Part shown: in pieces, positions 48,938-57,551 of the stretch
How positions within the stretch are numbered: position 1 is the stretch's first letter
Layout of the letters: every line of letters begins with the position of its first letter
Assembly: GCA_044598425.1 (NCBI GenBank)
Contig: CP172536.1
Coordinates: 2,294,001-2,358,000 of the forward strand
Length of the DNA: 64,000 bases
Direction of reading: 5' to 3'
Origin: JAEVLT01 sp044598425
GTDB lineage: Bacteria; Bacillota; Bacilli; Bacillales; Cytobacillaceae
Position numbers and translations under genes: made by a program
The notes under the pieces: generated by a model
The model's input: only the letters and a program-made list of their open reading frames with translations
Databases searched by the model: none
Told to the model about the DNA's origin: nothing

Positions 48938-50170
48938 ATGGAAATAAACACGCAAAATCGATTGTGGATCTATTCCATTCTTGGTATGTTCACAACCATT
49001 GTCGTCTTAGCATTTGCAAGACTTTCCTATGGAGTGTTTCTCCCATTTATGCGGGAAGGTCTGGGGCTTTCCTATAAACAGGCGGGTTATCTCGGCACGA
49101 CGACATCATTGGGCTATTTAAGCACCATCATTTTCGCTGGAATTCTTGCCTCCAAATGGGGCAGCAAAAAAACGGTTCTGCTGGGAATATCCCTCGTAAC
49201 ATTTGGACTATCCGGACTTGCCATTACCTTTTCCTACTGGGTGACATTCCTTTTCATGCTCGTTTTAGGGATAGGCACATCATTCACTTATACCCCGCTT
49301 ATTTCCTTGCTCGTCGCCTGGTTTCCGCAGAAAAAAGGATTGGTGATTGGTTTAACTACAAGTGGGGCTGGCACTGGTATTTTATTTGCAGGAATGATTG
49401 TTCCATTCCTAGAAAGCTTGAACCATGACATTGGGTGGAGAATCGCATGGGCATTATTTGCCGTTATCGGACTGTTCGTGGTGATTCTAACGTTTATTTT
49501 TATAAAAAATCCGCCTTCGGAGTCATCTTCAATAAAAAATGTTGAAAAAACAGCTGCAAAAGAAATCTATAAAAACCGCAATGTAGTCAATGTTGGACTT
49601 ATTTACGGAATCGTTGGACTTACTTACATCGTGCAAACGATTTTTATTATGAGCTTCATGATTAGCTCTGGGGTAAGTGTAAAAGCAGCCGGACAATTAA
49701 TGGCGTTAAACGGGATTTTGTCCATCTTCAGCGGGCCTATTTGGGGAGCCATTTCAGATAGACTTGGACGAAGACTTTCATTAACTATCACAATGGGACT
49801 TACAGGGCTTTCAATGATTCTTCCTGCTCTTTTTCCCACTCTGATTGGATTTGCCATTCATATCATCATTTTAAGCAGTACATCTACCGGGCTATTTGCG
49901 TTAACTCAAGCATCCAGCATGGATCATGTGAAACCGGCAGAAATGCCGATCGCATTTAGCTATGTCACTTTTTATTTTGCGGTCGGTCAATTCATCGGCC
50001 CAGCGATTGCTGGATGGTTAATCGACGAAGGGGGCGGTTTCAAAAGCGCCTTTGTCTTTTCCTCTATCTGTTTAGCTTTTGGTTTACTGCTTACACTGAA
50101 GGTAAATAATTTTCAATCGAATAAACAGGCAATTTCTGAAATGGAAGCAGAGCTAAAGGAGCTTTATTAG
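48938..50170 (+). CDS. MFS transporter (YbfB/YjiJ-like)
   Basis: A 410-residue major facilitator with 12 predicted helices. Features include RLSYGVFLPFMREGLGLSYKQAG in the first helix pair, the ASKWGSKK cytoplasmic loop (motif A-like), and GAISDRLGRRLS between helices 8 and 9. It resembles the YbfB/YjiJ branch; the substrate is unknown. The chosen ATG (MEINTQNRLW) has AAAGGAGG; the long extension upstream runs through the promoter and operator. Confidence 0.88.
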   Translation: MEINTQNRLWIYSILGMFTTIVVLAFARLSYGVFLPFMREGLGLSYKQAGYLGTTTSLGYLSTIIFAGILASKWGSKKTVLLGISLVTFGLSGLAITFSYWVTFLFMLVLGIGTSFTYTPLISLLVAWFPQKKGLVIGLTTSGAGTGILFAGMIVPFLESLNHDIGWRIAWALFAVIGLFVVILTFIFIKNPPSESSSIKNVEKTAAKEIYKNRNVVNVGLIYGIVGLTYIVQTIFIMSFMISSGVSVKAAGQLMALNGILSIFSGPIWGAISDRLGRRLSLTITMGLTGLSMILPALFPTLIGFAIHIIILSSTSTGLFALTQASSMDHVKPAEMPIAFSYVTFYFAVGQFIGPAIAGWLIDEGGGFKSAFVFSSICLAFGLLLTLKVNNFQSNKQAISEMEAELKELY

Positions 50171-50180
50171 TGAACAATCA

Positions 50181-50810
50181 TTATTTCTTAATTTCTTGTA
50201 AATTTTGTTCCATTAATAATGCTATTTCTTGTGAATGATACTCATCTCTTGATTTTAACCCGTTTATCAGATTTTGTTGTCTCTGTCGTGAATGGTTCTG
50301 ATTCAGCTTCCACTTGCCTTCAAATTTTTCAATATTGATTTCAAATCCGACAATGCCGTTCATTAAACCATCGATGAATTTGTCATCAAACTTTGCTTTC
50401 CACGGATTAGGCATAGGTGATTCGTAAAAATCAACTGTTTTTTCTAAAATAGCTTTCGTTTCTTGTTTGTCTTCTACTAAATGAAATTCTCCAAGTACAT
50501 GGACTGCAACATAATTCCAAGTAGAAACGGTATTCGGTTCATTATACCAAGTCGGCGAAATATAAGCGTGCGAGCCTGAAAAAACGACTAAAACTTTTTT
50601 ATTATGCAATTTTTTCCAATGAGGGTTCGGTTTTGCCATATGGCCGATCATAACTCCATTTTCTCCCTTGCTTTCATCAAATAAAAATGGCAAATGCGTT
50701 GCAAAAGGTCCATCGTCCGTTTCGGAAAATAAAATGCCAAAACTATGATGTTGAATAAAGTCTATTAACTTCTTTTTATCACTAACTTCAAAAGCCTTTG
50801 GTATGTACAT
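50181..50810 (-). CDS. paiB: PaiB family FMN-binding regulator
   Basis: A 209-residue PaiB-type protein with a split-barrel FMN-binding fold. Family motifs include ATHLPFLFDE, MIGHMAKPNPHWK, and YISPTWYNEPNTVSTWNYVAVHVLG. In B. subtilis PaiB, with PaiA, represses sporulation and degradative enzyme genes; the acetyltransferase PaiA is not next to it here. It is convergent with the MFS gene, 10 bases apart. Confidence 0.9.
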   Translation of the reverse strand: MYIPKAFEVSDKKKLIDFIQHHSFGILFSETDDGPFATHLPFLFDESKGENGVMIGHMAKPNPHWKKLHNKKVLVVFSGSHAYISPTWYNEPNTVSTWNYVAVHVLGEFHLVEDKQETKAILEKTVDFYESPMPNPWKAKFDDKFIDGLMNGIVGFEINIEKFEGKWKLNQNHSRQRQQNLINGLKSRDEYHSQEIALLMEQNLQEIKK

Positions 50811-50870
50811 TCATTAACCCCCTATGTTAGGATATAATAAAAATACAACAATAAGAATAAATATTCAACT

Positions 50871-51053
50871 TCAATCACTTGTCACAACAAGATTGGCAGC
50901 TGCCGCTTTTTCCAGAGCAGCCGAAGGGTAGGATGATTTTTCTATCACCCCGCTGGCGTCATATTTTTCAACCCCATTTTTAAACTCCAAGCAAGTTATT
51001 TTTTCATTCGTAGTTAGTTGTGATTTTCCGTGCCGAATGAATGAAATCTCCAT
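50871..51053 (-). pseudogene. Truncated histidine phosphatase (phosphoglycerate mutase-like)
   Basis: A 60-residue frame starting MEISFIRHGKSQL behind GAAGGAGAG. RHGKS is the phosphate-binding motif of histidine phosphatases, but the frame ends with TGA after LVVTSD, where the fold normally continues for another 120 residues including the second catalytic His. The gene is therefore cut or stopped early. Confidence 0.72.
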
Positions 51054-51111
51054 AACTCTCTCCTTCGTTTTGGAAAAATAAAAGGCACATCCAGTGCCTT
51101 TACTAAACTCG

Positions 51112-51315
51112 TCAGCCGCCTTCAATACAAGTAGCATCTGAACTCCCAATCGCTTTATTTAAATCAGAAATCAATTGATCCAATTGTTCCCCTTGAATAT
51201 GTTCCTTTAATGCTTTATTCGAACTGGCTGGAATGCCGTATTTTTGAAAAACTTCTCTTGCTTCGTCCCAACTGGCAGCAATGCCGGATACAGGCATATC
51301 TTTGGTTATTACCAT
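51112..51315 (-). CDS. Small ScdA-N/DUF542-like protein lacking the CCGG motif
   Basis: A 67-residue helical protein: ITKDMPVSGIAASWDEAREV then FQKYGIPASSNKALKEHIQG. It resembles the N-terminal domain of di-iron repair proteins (ScdA/RIC) and DUF1858-like proteins, which have a Cys-Cys-Gly-Gly motif after FxxxGI; here that place reads PASS, and the only Cys is near the C-terminus. AAGGAGGGAG gives a strong ribosome site. It follows merR, so it may be under the same control. Function unknown. Confidence 0.6.
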   Translation of the reverse strand: MVITKDMPVSGIAASWDEAREVFQKYGIPASSNKALKEHIQGEQLDQLISDLNKAIGSSDATCIEGG

Positions 51316-51424
51316 AATTGCTCCCTCCTTCCAATGGCTCTGTCAAATTTAAAGGCTGCAACCGTGAATAGTATGTCCCATGATTTAGAAAAGGAAAGAT
51401 AATCAGAAACAACGAAATTTCCTT

Positions 51425-51844
51425 TTATTCAACTTTTCCACTTTCTGATGGTAATAAGGTTTCAATAATCGGACATTCATGAATCGCTCTTTCGTCTGGA
51501 CAGCGTGCTTTTAAATCCTGCAGCACTTTTTCAAGTATTATTAAATCTTGAATTTTCGCTTGAACTGCCTCGATTTTTTGGTTTACAAAATCGTACATAT
51601 CTGCACATCTCACATCACTCTGATCAACTACACAAAGCAATTTGTCGATCTCATTTAACGTAAAATCCAACTCCTGCATTCGTTTTATAAACAGGATCCG
51701 ATTAACTGTATTTTCTGGATACATTCGGTAACCTGTTTCCGTTCTGCTTGGCTCCGGAATAAGACCGATGCGCTCATAATATCGGAGTGTTTCTTTGTTA
51801 ACGCCACATAACTTCGCAATTTCGCCAGCACGATACCCCACCAT
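51425..51844 (-). CDS. merR: MerR-type mercury-responsive regulator
   Basis: A 139-residue MerR protein. The DNA-binding domain (about 3-70, VNKETLRYYERIGLIPEP) is followed by the mercury pocket: Cys80, Cys115 and Cys124, at the same spacing (35 and 9) as the Hg(II) ligands in the Bacillus RC607 MerR. It should act as a Hg(II) sensor. The ATG at 51844 is preferred because a mer-type promoter and operator lies directly upstream; the upstream GTG would fall within it. No merA is adjacent. Confidence 0.88.
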   Translation of the reverse strand: MVGYRAGEIAKLCGVNKETLRYYERIGLIPEPSRTETGYRMYPENTVNRILFIKRMQELDFTLNEIDKLLCVVDQSDVRCADMYDFVNQKIEAVQAKIQDLIILEKVLQDLKARCPDERAIHECPIIETLLPSESGKVE

Positions 51845-51859
51845 TTCCACCTCATACAC

Positions 51860-51891
51860 AGCATAAACCCTGTACTATAGTACGGGGTCAA
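51860..51891 (-). promoter_or_regulatory. mer-type promoter and MerR operator
   Basis: A 22-bp dyad with one mismatch (51867-51888, core GTACTATAGTAC) lies between TTGACC (51886-51891) and TATGCT (51860-51865), which are about 20 bases apart. The long spacer filled by a dyad is typical for MerR-controlled promoters. Confidence 0.75.
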
Positions 51892-52103
51892 TAGATAATT
51901 TACATTCATTTTATCATTAAGCCACATTTATTACCTTTATTAGGGTAACATCATCGTGAAAATATCAATGGACATAATATGAACTTTTTGAAATAAAATT
52001 AGGGCAAATAATTGATCAATTTGTGAAAACCATCACAAGATAGTGGAAACTTATTATAATGGAAGTGTCAATAGCGAACGTTACCTTGAAAGGAGCTGCG
52101 ATC

Positions 52104-52307
52104 ATGGGTTTAATACTTGGCATATTTATTGGCTTGGCTGCTGGTGCGATATTGGGGGCAGCCATTACATTTCCAGTTGGGTCAGCAGTGGGGATTTTTA
52201 TTGACAAAAGCTTTAGCGGCTGGGCAATCGAAATCGAGTTAGCAATCGTAATCATATGCGCTATCATTATTTATAAGTTTTTTAATGTTCGCTTACGAAA
52301 AAACTAG
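52104..52307 (+). CDS. Small two-helix membrane protein
   Basis: A 67-residue protein with two membrane helices (about 2-28 and 40-60) and a short basic tail. Gly-rich first helix (GIFIGLAAGAILGAAITFPVG). AAGGAG lies 11 bases before the ATG; the longer frame has no ribosome site. I do not recognise the family. It is convergent with yqjQ, and a bidirectional terminator follows. Confidence 0.6.
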   Translation: MGLILGIFIGLAAGAILGAAITFPVGSAVGIFIDKSFSGWAIEIELAIVIICAIIIYKFFNVRLRKN

Positions 52308-52336
52308 AAAGAAATATTCATGCTCTAAATTAAGAT

Positions 52337-52368
52337 AAAAAAAGAGCCTCGGTGGAGGTTCTTTTTTA
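52337..52368. terminator. Terminator between the small membrane protein gene and yqjQ
   Basis: A stem with arms AAAAAAGAGCCTC and GAGGTTCTTTTTT around a 4-base loop, usable in both directions. Confidence 0.85.
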
Positions 52369-52406
52369 TACACTCTATCACCTTAACCGCAATGCCCGCA
52401 CCATCA

Positions 52407-53198
52407 TTACTTCTGATTAAACACTCGCCTTCCCAAGCGTTCGAATGTCTTTGGAAATAGGTTATAAACGACACTCCCCAGGTTCATCCAGCGCGGAAGA
52501 TTAATTTCGCGCGTCTTTGTCAGCATGGCATTGACCACTTTTTCCGCAACATACTCCGGTTGAAGCATGAACCGTCCGACATTTTTTACATAAGTGCCCT
52601 TTTCATCGGCAATGTTGAAAAAGTTTGTAGCAATTGGTCCCGGGTTAACCGATGTGACCCGGACATTGTAATCGGCAAGCTCCATCCTTAAAGCGTTTGA
52701 ATAGCCAAGGACGGCATGCTTTGTTGCGGAGTAGACACTCGACTTCGGCGTCGCAATTTTTCCAGCCTGGGAAGCAATATTGATAATGTGGCCGAAGCGC
52801 CTCTCGCGCATATGCGGCAGCACCATGCTCGTGCACGCCATTAATCCGATGACATTCACATTAAACATCGCTTTAATCTCTTCCAATTCCGCCTCGTGTG
52901 CTTCACGAAAGATTCCGAATCCGGCATTGTTCACCAAAATATCAACTTGCCCCATTGTTTGAAAAATTTCTGTGAAAAATGCGTGCACTTGTTCGGTATC
53001 TGATACATCCAGCTGATGAACGACAATCTGTACAGAGTAGCGCTGTTGCAATTCTTTTTGCAGCTGCTCAAGCTTATCAATGCTTCTCGCAAGCAAAACA
53101 AGATTGGCACCCCGGGCGGCACAAAGCTTAGCAATTTCCGCCCCAATCCCCCCAGACGCTCCAGTAATCACAATATTTTTTCCTGTTAACTGTTCCAT
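52407..53198 (-). CDS. yqjQ: Short-chain dehydrogenase YqjQ
   Basis: A 263-residue classical SDR. The NAD(P)-binding motif TGASGGIG (12-19), NNAG (about 90), catalytic Ser in NIASQAG and YxxxK (YSATK, about 157) are visible. The substrate is unknown. It follows yqjP on the minus strand by 33 bases, as in B. subtilis, so the two are likely co-expressed. Confidence 0.92.
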   Translation of the reverse strand: MEQLTGKNIVITGASGGIGAEIAKLCAARGANLVLLARSIDKLEQLQKELQQRYSVQIVVHQLDVSDTEQVHAFFTEIFQTMGQVDILVNNAGFGIFREAHEAELEEIKAMFNVNVIGLMACTSMVLPHMRERRFGHIINIASQAGKIATPKSSVYSATKHAVLGYSNALRMELADYNVRVTSVNPGPIATNFFNIADEKGTYVKNVGRFMLQPEYVAEKVVNAMLTKTREINLPRWMNLGSVVYNLFPKTFERLGRRVFNQK

Positions 53199-53231
53199 AA
53201 CAACCCAATCACCTCAAGCCTACGTCTTGAA

Positions 53232-54197
53232 TCATCTTCCCGCTGAATAGAGGAATGGCTGATTCCCTTTACTACTAATCTCGCCGATTGAGGACAAATA
53301 GTCAAGCTGGGCAACCGTCTCTGACATTGTTAAAGCGAATTCTTTTTGATAAACTGCCGGGAAAAGACGCTTACAAATTTCAAAGACTGTCAATTCTTCT
53401 TTTTCCAGCCAGCTTTTAACCGTCATTGCGCGATCATGCTGGCGCATCATCCTTTTTTCAATCAGCTCTTCAAGCTGGTAAACTTCCTCTCCATGCCCTG
53501 TATAAACAAATTGAATCGGATAATCAAAAAGTTTCTTAAGCGAACGGTGATATTGCAGGATCGGCTTTGGTCTTTCTGTAGAACCCGGGACGGGCGGCTC
53601 CATTAAAGGATTTGGTGAAACATGCGCTAAAATATGATCGCCGCCAATCATAATTCCATCTTTTTCACGGAAAAGGCTGATATGGCTTTGAGCATGTCCG
53701 GGCGTTTCAATGACAAGCCAATCCTCCATACCAGGCGGTCGGTCTCCTTCGATAATGGTTCCTGTCAGCTGCTGATCCGTACAGGAATATTTGAGGGTTT
53801 TTCTCATGGAAAAAAGATGCGGAAAAAATTCAGCCGCAACACCACATTCAACCCACAGCTTCTCGTAAAATGCATCATGCTGACGCAAAAACTCCTCTGT
53901 CCGATACAGCCAGCGCTGATTGAACGGATGGCCGTACAACTCGACTGAATCGGGCAAAAAGTCAAGCAGGCCGACATGATCCGGATGATGGTGCGTCAGA
54001 ACGACCTGTTCAATGTCTTCCGGGCGCAAACGAAGCGAAGCAAGCTGATCCTTGAAAGCAGCCCACGCCTCTTCCGTTTTGACTGCGGCATCAATCAGTG
54101 TTAAGCGATCCCCTTTGATTACATACATATTGACATCGCCAACCGCATAAGGAGTTGGAACCGTAAGCTTGGCAATGCCATTTTTCCATTCCGTCAT
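53232..54197 (-). CDS. yqjP: Metallo-beta-lactamase fold hydrolase YqjP
   Basis: A 321-residue MBL-fold hydrolase. The metal motif HxHxDH appears as THHHPDHVG (about 70-78); the later ligands are in ETPGHAQSHISLF, GGDHILAH and YTGHGE. The C-terminal part is a helical winged-helix-like domain, as in LACTB2-type hydrolases. Substrate unknown. It is divergent from the T-box/proI gene. Confidence 0.92.
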   Translation of the reverse strand: MTEWKNGIAKLTVPTPYAVGDVNMYVIKGDRLTLIDAAVKTEEAWAAFKDQLASLRLRPEDIEQVVLTHHHPDHVGLLDFLPDSVELYGHPFNQRWLYRTEEFLRQHDAFYEKLWVECGVAAEFFPHLFSMRKTLKYSCTDQQLTGTIIEGDRPPGMEDWLVIETPGHAQSHISLFREKDGIMIGGDHILAHVSPNPLMEPPVPGSTERPKPILQYHRSLKKLFDYPIQFVYTGHGEEVYQLEELIEKRMMRQHDRAMTVKSWLEKEELTVFEICKRLFPAVYQKEFALTMSETVAQLDYLSSIGEISSKGNQPFLYSAGR

Positions 54198-54404
54198 TTC
54201 ATCAAAACCCCTTTAATTCATTATCTTTACATAATTTTATTCTTTTACATTTACTATACAAAGATAAGTGTACCGATTTTTTGTCCAATTGTCATTATTT
54301 TCGCATAATTTAGTTGGAATAGATGAAAAATTCTGTCTCTTCTTCCCTTGACAGACTGCCTGTTTATCCGGCATAATGACTTATAAAATTTATAGTGAAA
54401 CGAA

Positions 54405-54633
54405 AAGCAATGATTAAGGCCAGTAAATGAGAAATGGCACTAGAGAGTGAAGCCCCAGGCTGAAAGGCTGCACTGCCCTCTTCCTCGTTGAACCTACCTT
54501 ATGAGCGATTAGGCCAAACCTAACGCAGCCGGCGTTAACGGCTTTGAGTGATCCCTTTAAAGCAAAAGGGAAAATGAAGGTGGTACCGCGGGGGCATAGA
54601 CCTTTCGTCCTTTTATGGATGAGGGGTCTTTTA
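54405..54633 (+). ncRNA. Proline T-box riboswitch leader of proI
   Basis: The T-box sequence AAGGTGGTACCGCG (54577-54590) is followed by a terminator stem (about 54598-54625) and T run. Upstream, stem I features are present, and the specifier loop reads GAA-CCT-ACC (CCT at 54493-54495), a proline codon. Uncharged tRNA-Pro should stabilise the antiterminator and allow transcription of proI when proline is scarce. B. subtilis proI is also T-box controlled. Confidence 0.9.
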
Positions 54634-54707
54634 TTTTTTAGCTAAAATGGTTCATTCGCTGCATTTCAGTGCTGGCGGCTGAAAAGACTTTAAAGGAGGA
54701 AATTTTC

Positions 54708-55541
54708 ATGAAAAAACTCGTATTCGTCGGTGCAGGCTCCATGGCAGAAGCACTGATATCAGGAATAATAGAAAAACAATTAGTGGATGGCAAAAATATT
54801 TGGGTCACCAATCATCAAAACGAGAAAAAATTAGCTCTCTTAAAAACCCAATATGGCGTCAACTATACGTATGAATTATCCGCCCTCTTTGACGGAGCGG
54901 ATGCGGTCATTCTAGCCATGAAGCCAAAAGATGCTGCCGCCTCCGTTACTAAAATTAAAAGATATTTAACAAAAGATATGCTTATCATCTCCGTTTTGGC
55001 AGGAGTGTCAATTGACACAATTGACACTTTGGTGGATCAGCAGCTTGCTATAGCTAGAGCGATGCCAAATACATCTGCGGCAGTTGCTAAATCAGCAACA
55101 GCGATTGCAGTAAATCAGCGGGTAACCGAGCAGCAGAGCAGGATCATTAGCGAATTATTTGCAACCGTCGGCATGACAGCATTTGTTTCCGAAGACGAGC
55201 TTGACGCTGTTACGGGACTTTCCGGAAGCGGTCCGGCCTATATTTACTACCTTGTGGAAGCAATGGAAAACAGTGCCGCAGAAATTGGTTTAGAGCGGCA
55301 AATAGCCAAAGAGCTGATCGTCCAAACCTTGATTGGAGCAGCGGAAATGCTGAAAACATCCGAAAAATCTCCAAGCCAATTACGGAAGGAAGTCACAAGT
55401 CCAGGCGGCACAACGGAAGCCGGCATTCGAATTCTCCAAGAAAATGGTGTTCAAGAAGCCTTTATCGCCTGTATCAAGGCGGCAGCAGCCCGATCTCGTA
55501 AAATGGGCGAGGAATTAACCGAGAAGTTTCAACTCTCCTGA
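54708..55541 (+). CDS. proI: Pyrroline-5-carboxylate reductase ProI
   Basis: A 277-residue enzyme that reduces pyrroline-5-carboxylate to proline, the last step of proline synthesis. N-terminal nucleotide-binding fold (FVGAGSMAEALISG), MPNTSAAVAKS, and the P5CR signature TGLSGSGPAYIYYLVEA ... LRKEVTSPGGTTEAGI are clear. The ATG at 54708 has AAAGGAGG; the upstream frame overlaps the T-box leader and is not used. Confidence 0.96.
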   Translation: MKKLVFVGAGSMAEALISGIIEKQLVDGKNIWVTNHQNEKKLALLKTQYGVNYTYELSALFDGADAVILAMKPKDAAASVTKIKRYLTKDMLIISVLAGVSIDTIDTLVDQQLAIARAMPNTSAAVAKSATAIAVNQRVTEQQSRIISELFATVGMTAFVSEDELDAVTGLSGSGPAYIYYLVEAMENSAAEIGLERQIAKELIVQTLIGAAEMLKTSEKSPSQLRKEVTSPGGTTEAGIRILQENGVQEAFIACIKAAAARSRKMGEELTEKFQLS

Positions 55542-55623
55542 CGCTGGCATGCTGGATTTTTTCTAATTTGCAGCGCCTTTGCTATACTGGAGTTGTGAAA
55601 AATTTTATCCAGGAGGGTTTGAA

Positions 55624-56643
55624 ATGCCAGTTAAATTATTTACACCCTACACCGTCAAAGATGTTACCTTGAAAAATCGGATTGTCATGTCGCCGATGTG
55701 CATGTACTCGAGCCATAACGAAGATGGAAAAGTTCAAAATTGGCATCGCACCCATTACGTATCACGGGCGGTCGGCCAGGTTGGGCTGATTATTCTCGAA
55801 GCAACAGCTGTCACCCCGCAAGGCAGGATTTCTCCGCAGGATTTGGGAATTTGGAGCGACGATCATATCGCAGGGCTGAAAGAAGTAGTCGATATGATCA
55901 AAGAGCACGGTGCCAAAACGGGCATCCAACTTGCCCATGCCGGCAGAAAAGCTGTATTGGAAGGAGAAATTCTTGCTCCATCTGCCATTGCTTTTGATGA
56001 AAAAAGCAAAACACCAAAAGAAATGTCAAAAGCCGATATTGAAGAAACGATTGAAGCCTTCAAACAGGGTGCTCTTCGGGCGAAAAAAGCCGGATTTGAC
56101 ATCATCGAGCTTCACGGCGCCCATGGATACTTAATAAATGAATTTTTATCACCTCTGTCAAATAAGCGGACAGACGAGTATGGCGGTTCGGCTGAAAATC
56201 GCTACCGCTTCCTTCGGGAAATCATTGATGCTGTCAAAACAGTCTGGGATGGACCGCTTTTTGTAAGGATATCTGCATATGATTACCATGAAGACGGAAT
56301 GACGCCAAGCGATTATGTGCCAATGGCCAAGTGGATGAAAGAACAGGGGGTTGACTTGATCGATGTCAGCTCGGGTGCGGTTGTACCGGCACATATTCAT
56401 GCCTATCCCGGTTATCAAGTTAAATTTGCTGAACAAATCAAACGGGAGGCAGAAGTGGATACAAGCGGTCTTGGACTCATTACCTCCCCTGTGCAGGCGG
56501 AAGAAATTATCCAAAACAACCGGGCAGATTTAGTTTTTCTCGGCCGGGAATTGCTTCGCGACCCCTACTGGCCGCGAACGGCAGCAAAAGCACTCGGCAT
56601 AGAGATCGAAGCGCCGAAGCAATATGAACGCGGATGGAAATAA
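55624..56643 (+). CDS. namA: NADPH dehydrogenase NamA (old yellow enzyme YqjM)
   Basis: A 339-residue FMN-containing ene-reductase of the YqjM class. It has the class-defining Cys (MSPMCMYS, about 25), the substrate His pair in ELHGAHGYLINEFLSP (about 164-167), and FLGRELLRDPYWP near the C-terminus. It reduces activated double bonds in electrophiles and is part of oxidative or xenobiotic stress defence in B. subtilis. AGGAGGG precedes the ATG at 55624. A terminator follows. Confidence 0.95.
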   Translation: MPVKLFTPYTVKDVTLKNRIVMSPMCMYSSHNEDGKVQNWHRTHYVSRAVGQVGLIILEATAVTPQGRISPQDLGIWSDDHIAGLKEVVDMIKEHGAKTGIQLAHAGRKAVLEGEILAPSAIAFDEKSKTPKEMSKADIEETIEAFKQGALRAKKAGFDIIELHGAHGYLINEFLSPLSNKRTDEYGGSAENRYRFLREIIDAVKTVWDGPLFVRISAYDYHEDGMTPSDYVPMAKWMKEQGVDLIDVSSGAVVPAHIHAYPGYQVKFAEQIKREAEVDTSGLGLITSPVQAEEIIQNNRADLVFLGRELLRDPYWPRTAAKALGIEIEAPKQYERGWK

Positions 56644-56652
56644 CTACTTTAG

Positions 56653-56680
56653 AGGATGGCAGCGTGCCATCCTTTTTTAT
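56653..56680 (+). terminator. Terminator after namA
   Basis: A 9-bp stem (AGGATGGCA/TGCCATCCT) with a three-base loop and six T. Confidence 0.9.
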
Positions 56681-56767
56681 GTTATCAGAATTTATATCTT
56701 AACTTCGAGAACTGTCTAGCGCAAACGCCCTATCAACTACGTCGCTTCCCTCGCCTCGTCTACGTCA
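56676..56767 (-). repeat. Truncated inverted copy of the dispersed repeat
   Basis: This 92-base segment is the reverse complement of the right end of the 10784-10970 repeat, with identical stretches such as GTCGCTTCCCTCGCCTCGTC and ATCAGAATTTATATCT. It stops abruptly at 56767, next to the start of the following ORF; the other half of the repeat is absent. Confidence 0.85.
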
Positions 56768-56768
56768 T

Positions 56769-57503
56769 TTGCTGCAGGGTATTGATTTAACCACTTGGAG
56801 TCCTACCCACTTTGTTTATTATGTGGCTACAGCAGTGATCATTTACGGAGTTTGGACAGGCTATTATCACTTTAATCCGGCGCCACCTTCTTGGAAAAGC
56901 CTGCACACTTTCTGGGCCTTTTTCATGGTCGAAGTATTGCTATTTCCCAACATGCAGCAGGAAAATGGAGCCATTTCTCTTTATGAATTTCTCCATCATC
57001 ACAGCATTGCTTCCAAAGAAATTTTAGAGCTGATAAAGGAGCCAAAATCGCAAATATTCGGCGGAGTGCCCGATTGGGTATATCCGGTTTACGGCTCTTC
57101 TGTCCTGATTTTATTTTCGGTTATCGCTGCAAAAACGCTTAAAGATTTGCGAATCGTGCTTGTGGGGACTACAGGCTATATCGTTTATCGCTACGTGGCA
57201 AAATTTACTTTTCATTTGATAGTCTATCCAACCTCATTCGTCCCGATTATGGCAATCAGCATTCCGCTTGTTCTGTATTTTAGCCGGAAAGTTACGGTAT
57301 TTTCAAGCATCCTCGCAGGTTTAGTGTATTTTAGCCTTTTCGATTTCTTATACGCAACAGGCTTAGTCATTACGCCGCCAGTATCGTGGACAATGTATCC
57401 GCTTGTTCTTGCTTGTAACGTTATCGCATTTTTTATTGGGAAGTATACTTTGCGGCTCTATAAAAAAAGTTTATTGCGGTTTAAAAAAGAGGCACTGGCT
57501 TAA
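56769..57503 (+). CDS. Polytopic membrane protein of unknown function, start next to a repeat
   Basis: A 244-residue protein with five or six predicted membrane helices (near 16-32, 105-125, 130-160, 160-190 and 210-230) and a soluble loop in between. The only start with the full frame is TTG at 56769, directly after the truncated repeat, with no ribosome site; later internal starts (ATG at 56820) are possible. The repeat may have replaced the original 5' end. I do not recognise the family with confidence. Confidence 0.6.
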   Translation: MLQGIDLTTWSPTHFVYYVATAVIIYGVWTGYYHFNPAPPSWKSLHTFWAFFMVEVLLFPNMQQENGAISLYEFLHHHSIASKEILELIKEPKSQIFGGVPDWVYPVYGSSVLILFSVIAAKTLKDLRIVLVGTTGYIVYRYVAKFTFHLIVYPTSFVPIMAISIPLVLYFSRKVTVFSSILAGLVYFSLFDFLYATGLVITPPVSWTMYPLVLACNVIAFFIGKYTLRLYKKSLLRFKKEALA

Positions 57504-57507
57504 ATCT

Positions 57508-57547
57508 AAAAAGCACTTAACCAATAGAAGAGGCTAAGTGCTTTTTC
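57508..57547. terminator. Bidirectional terminator between the membrane protein gene and rnz
   Basis: A 12-bp stem (AAAAAGCACTTA/TAAGTGCTTTTT) between two convergent genes. Confidence 0.88.
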
Positions 57548-57551
57548 CATT

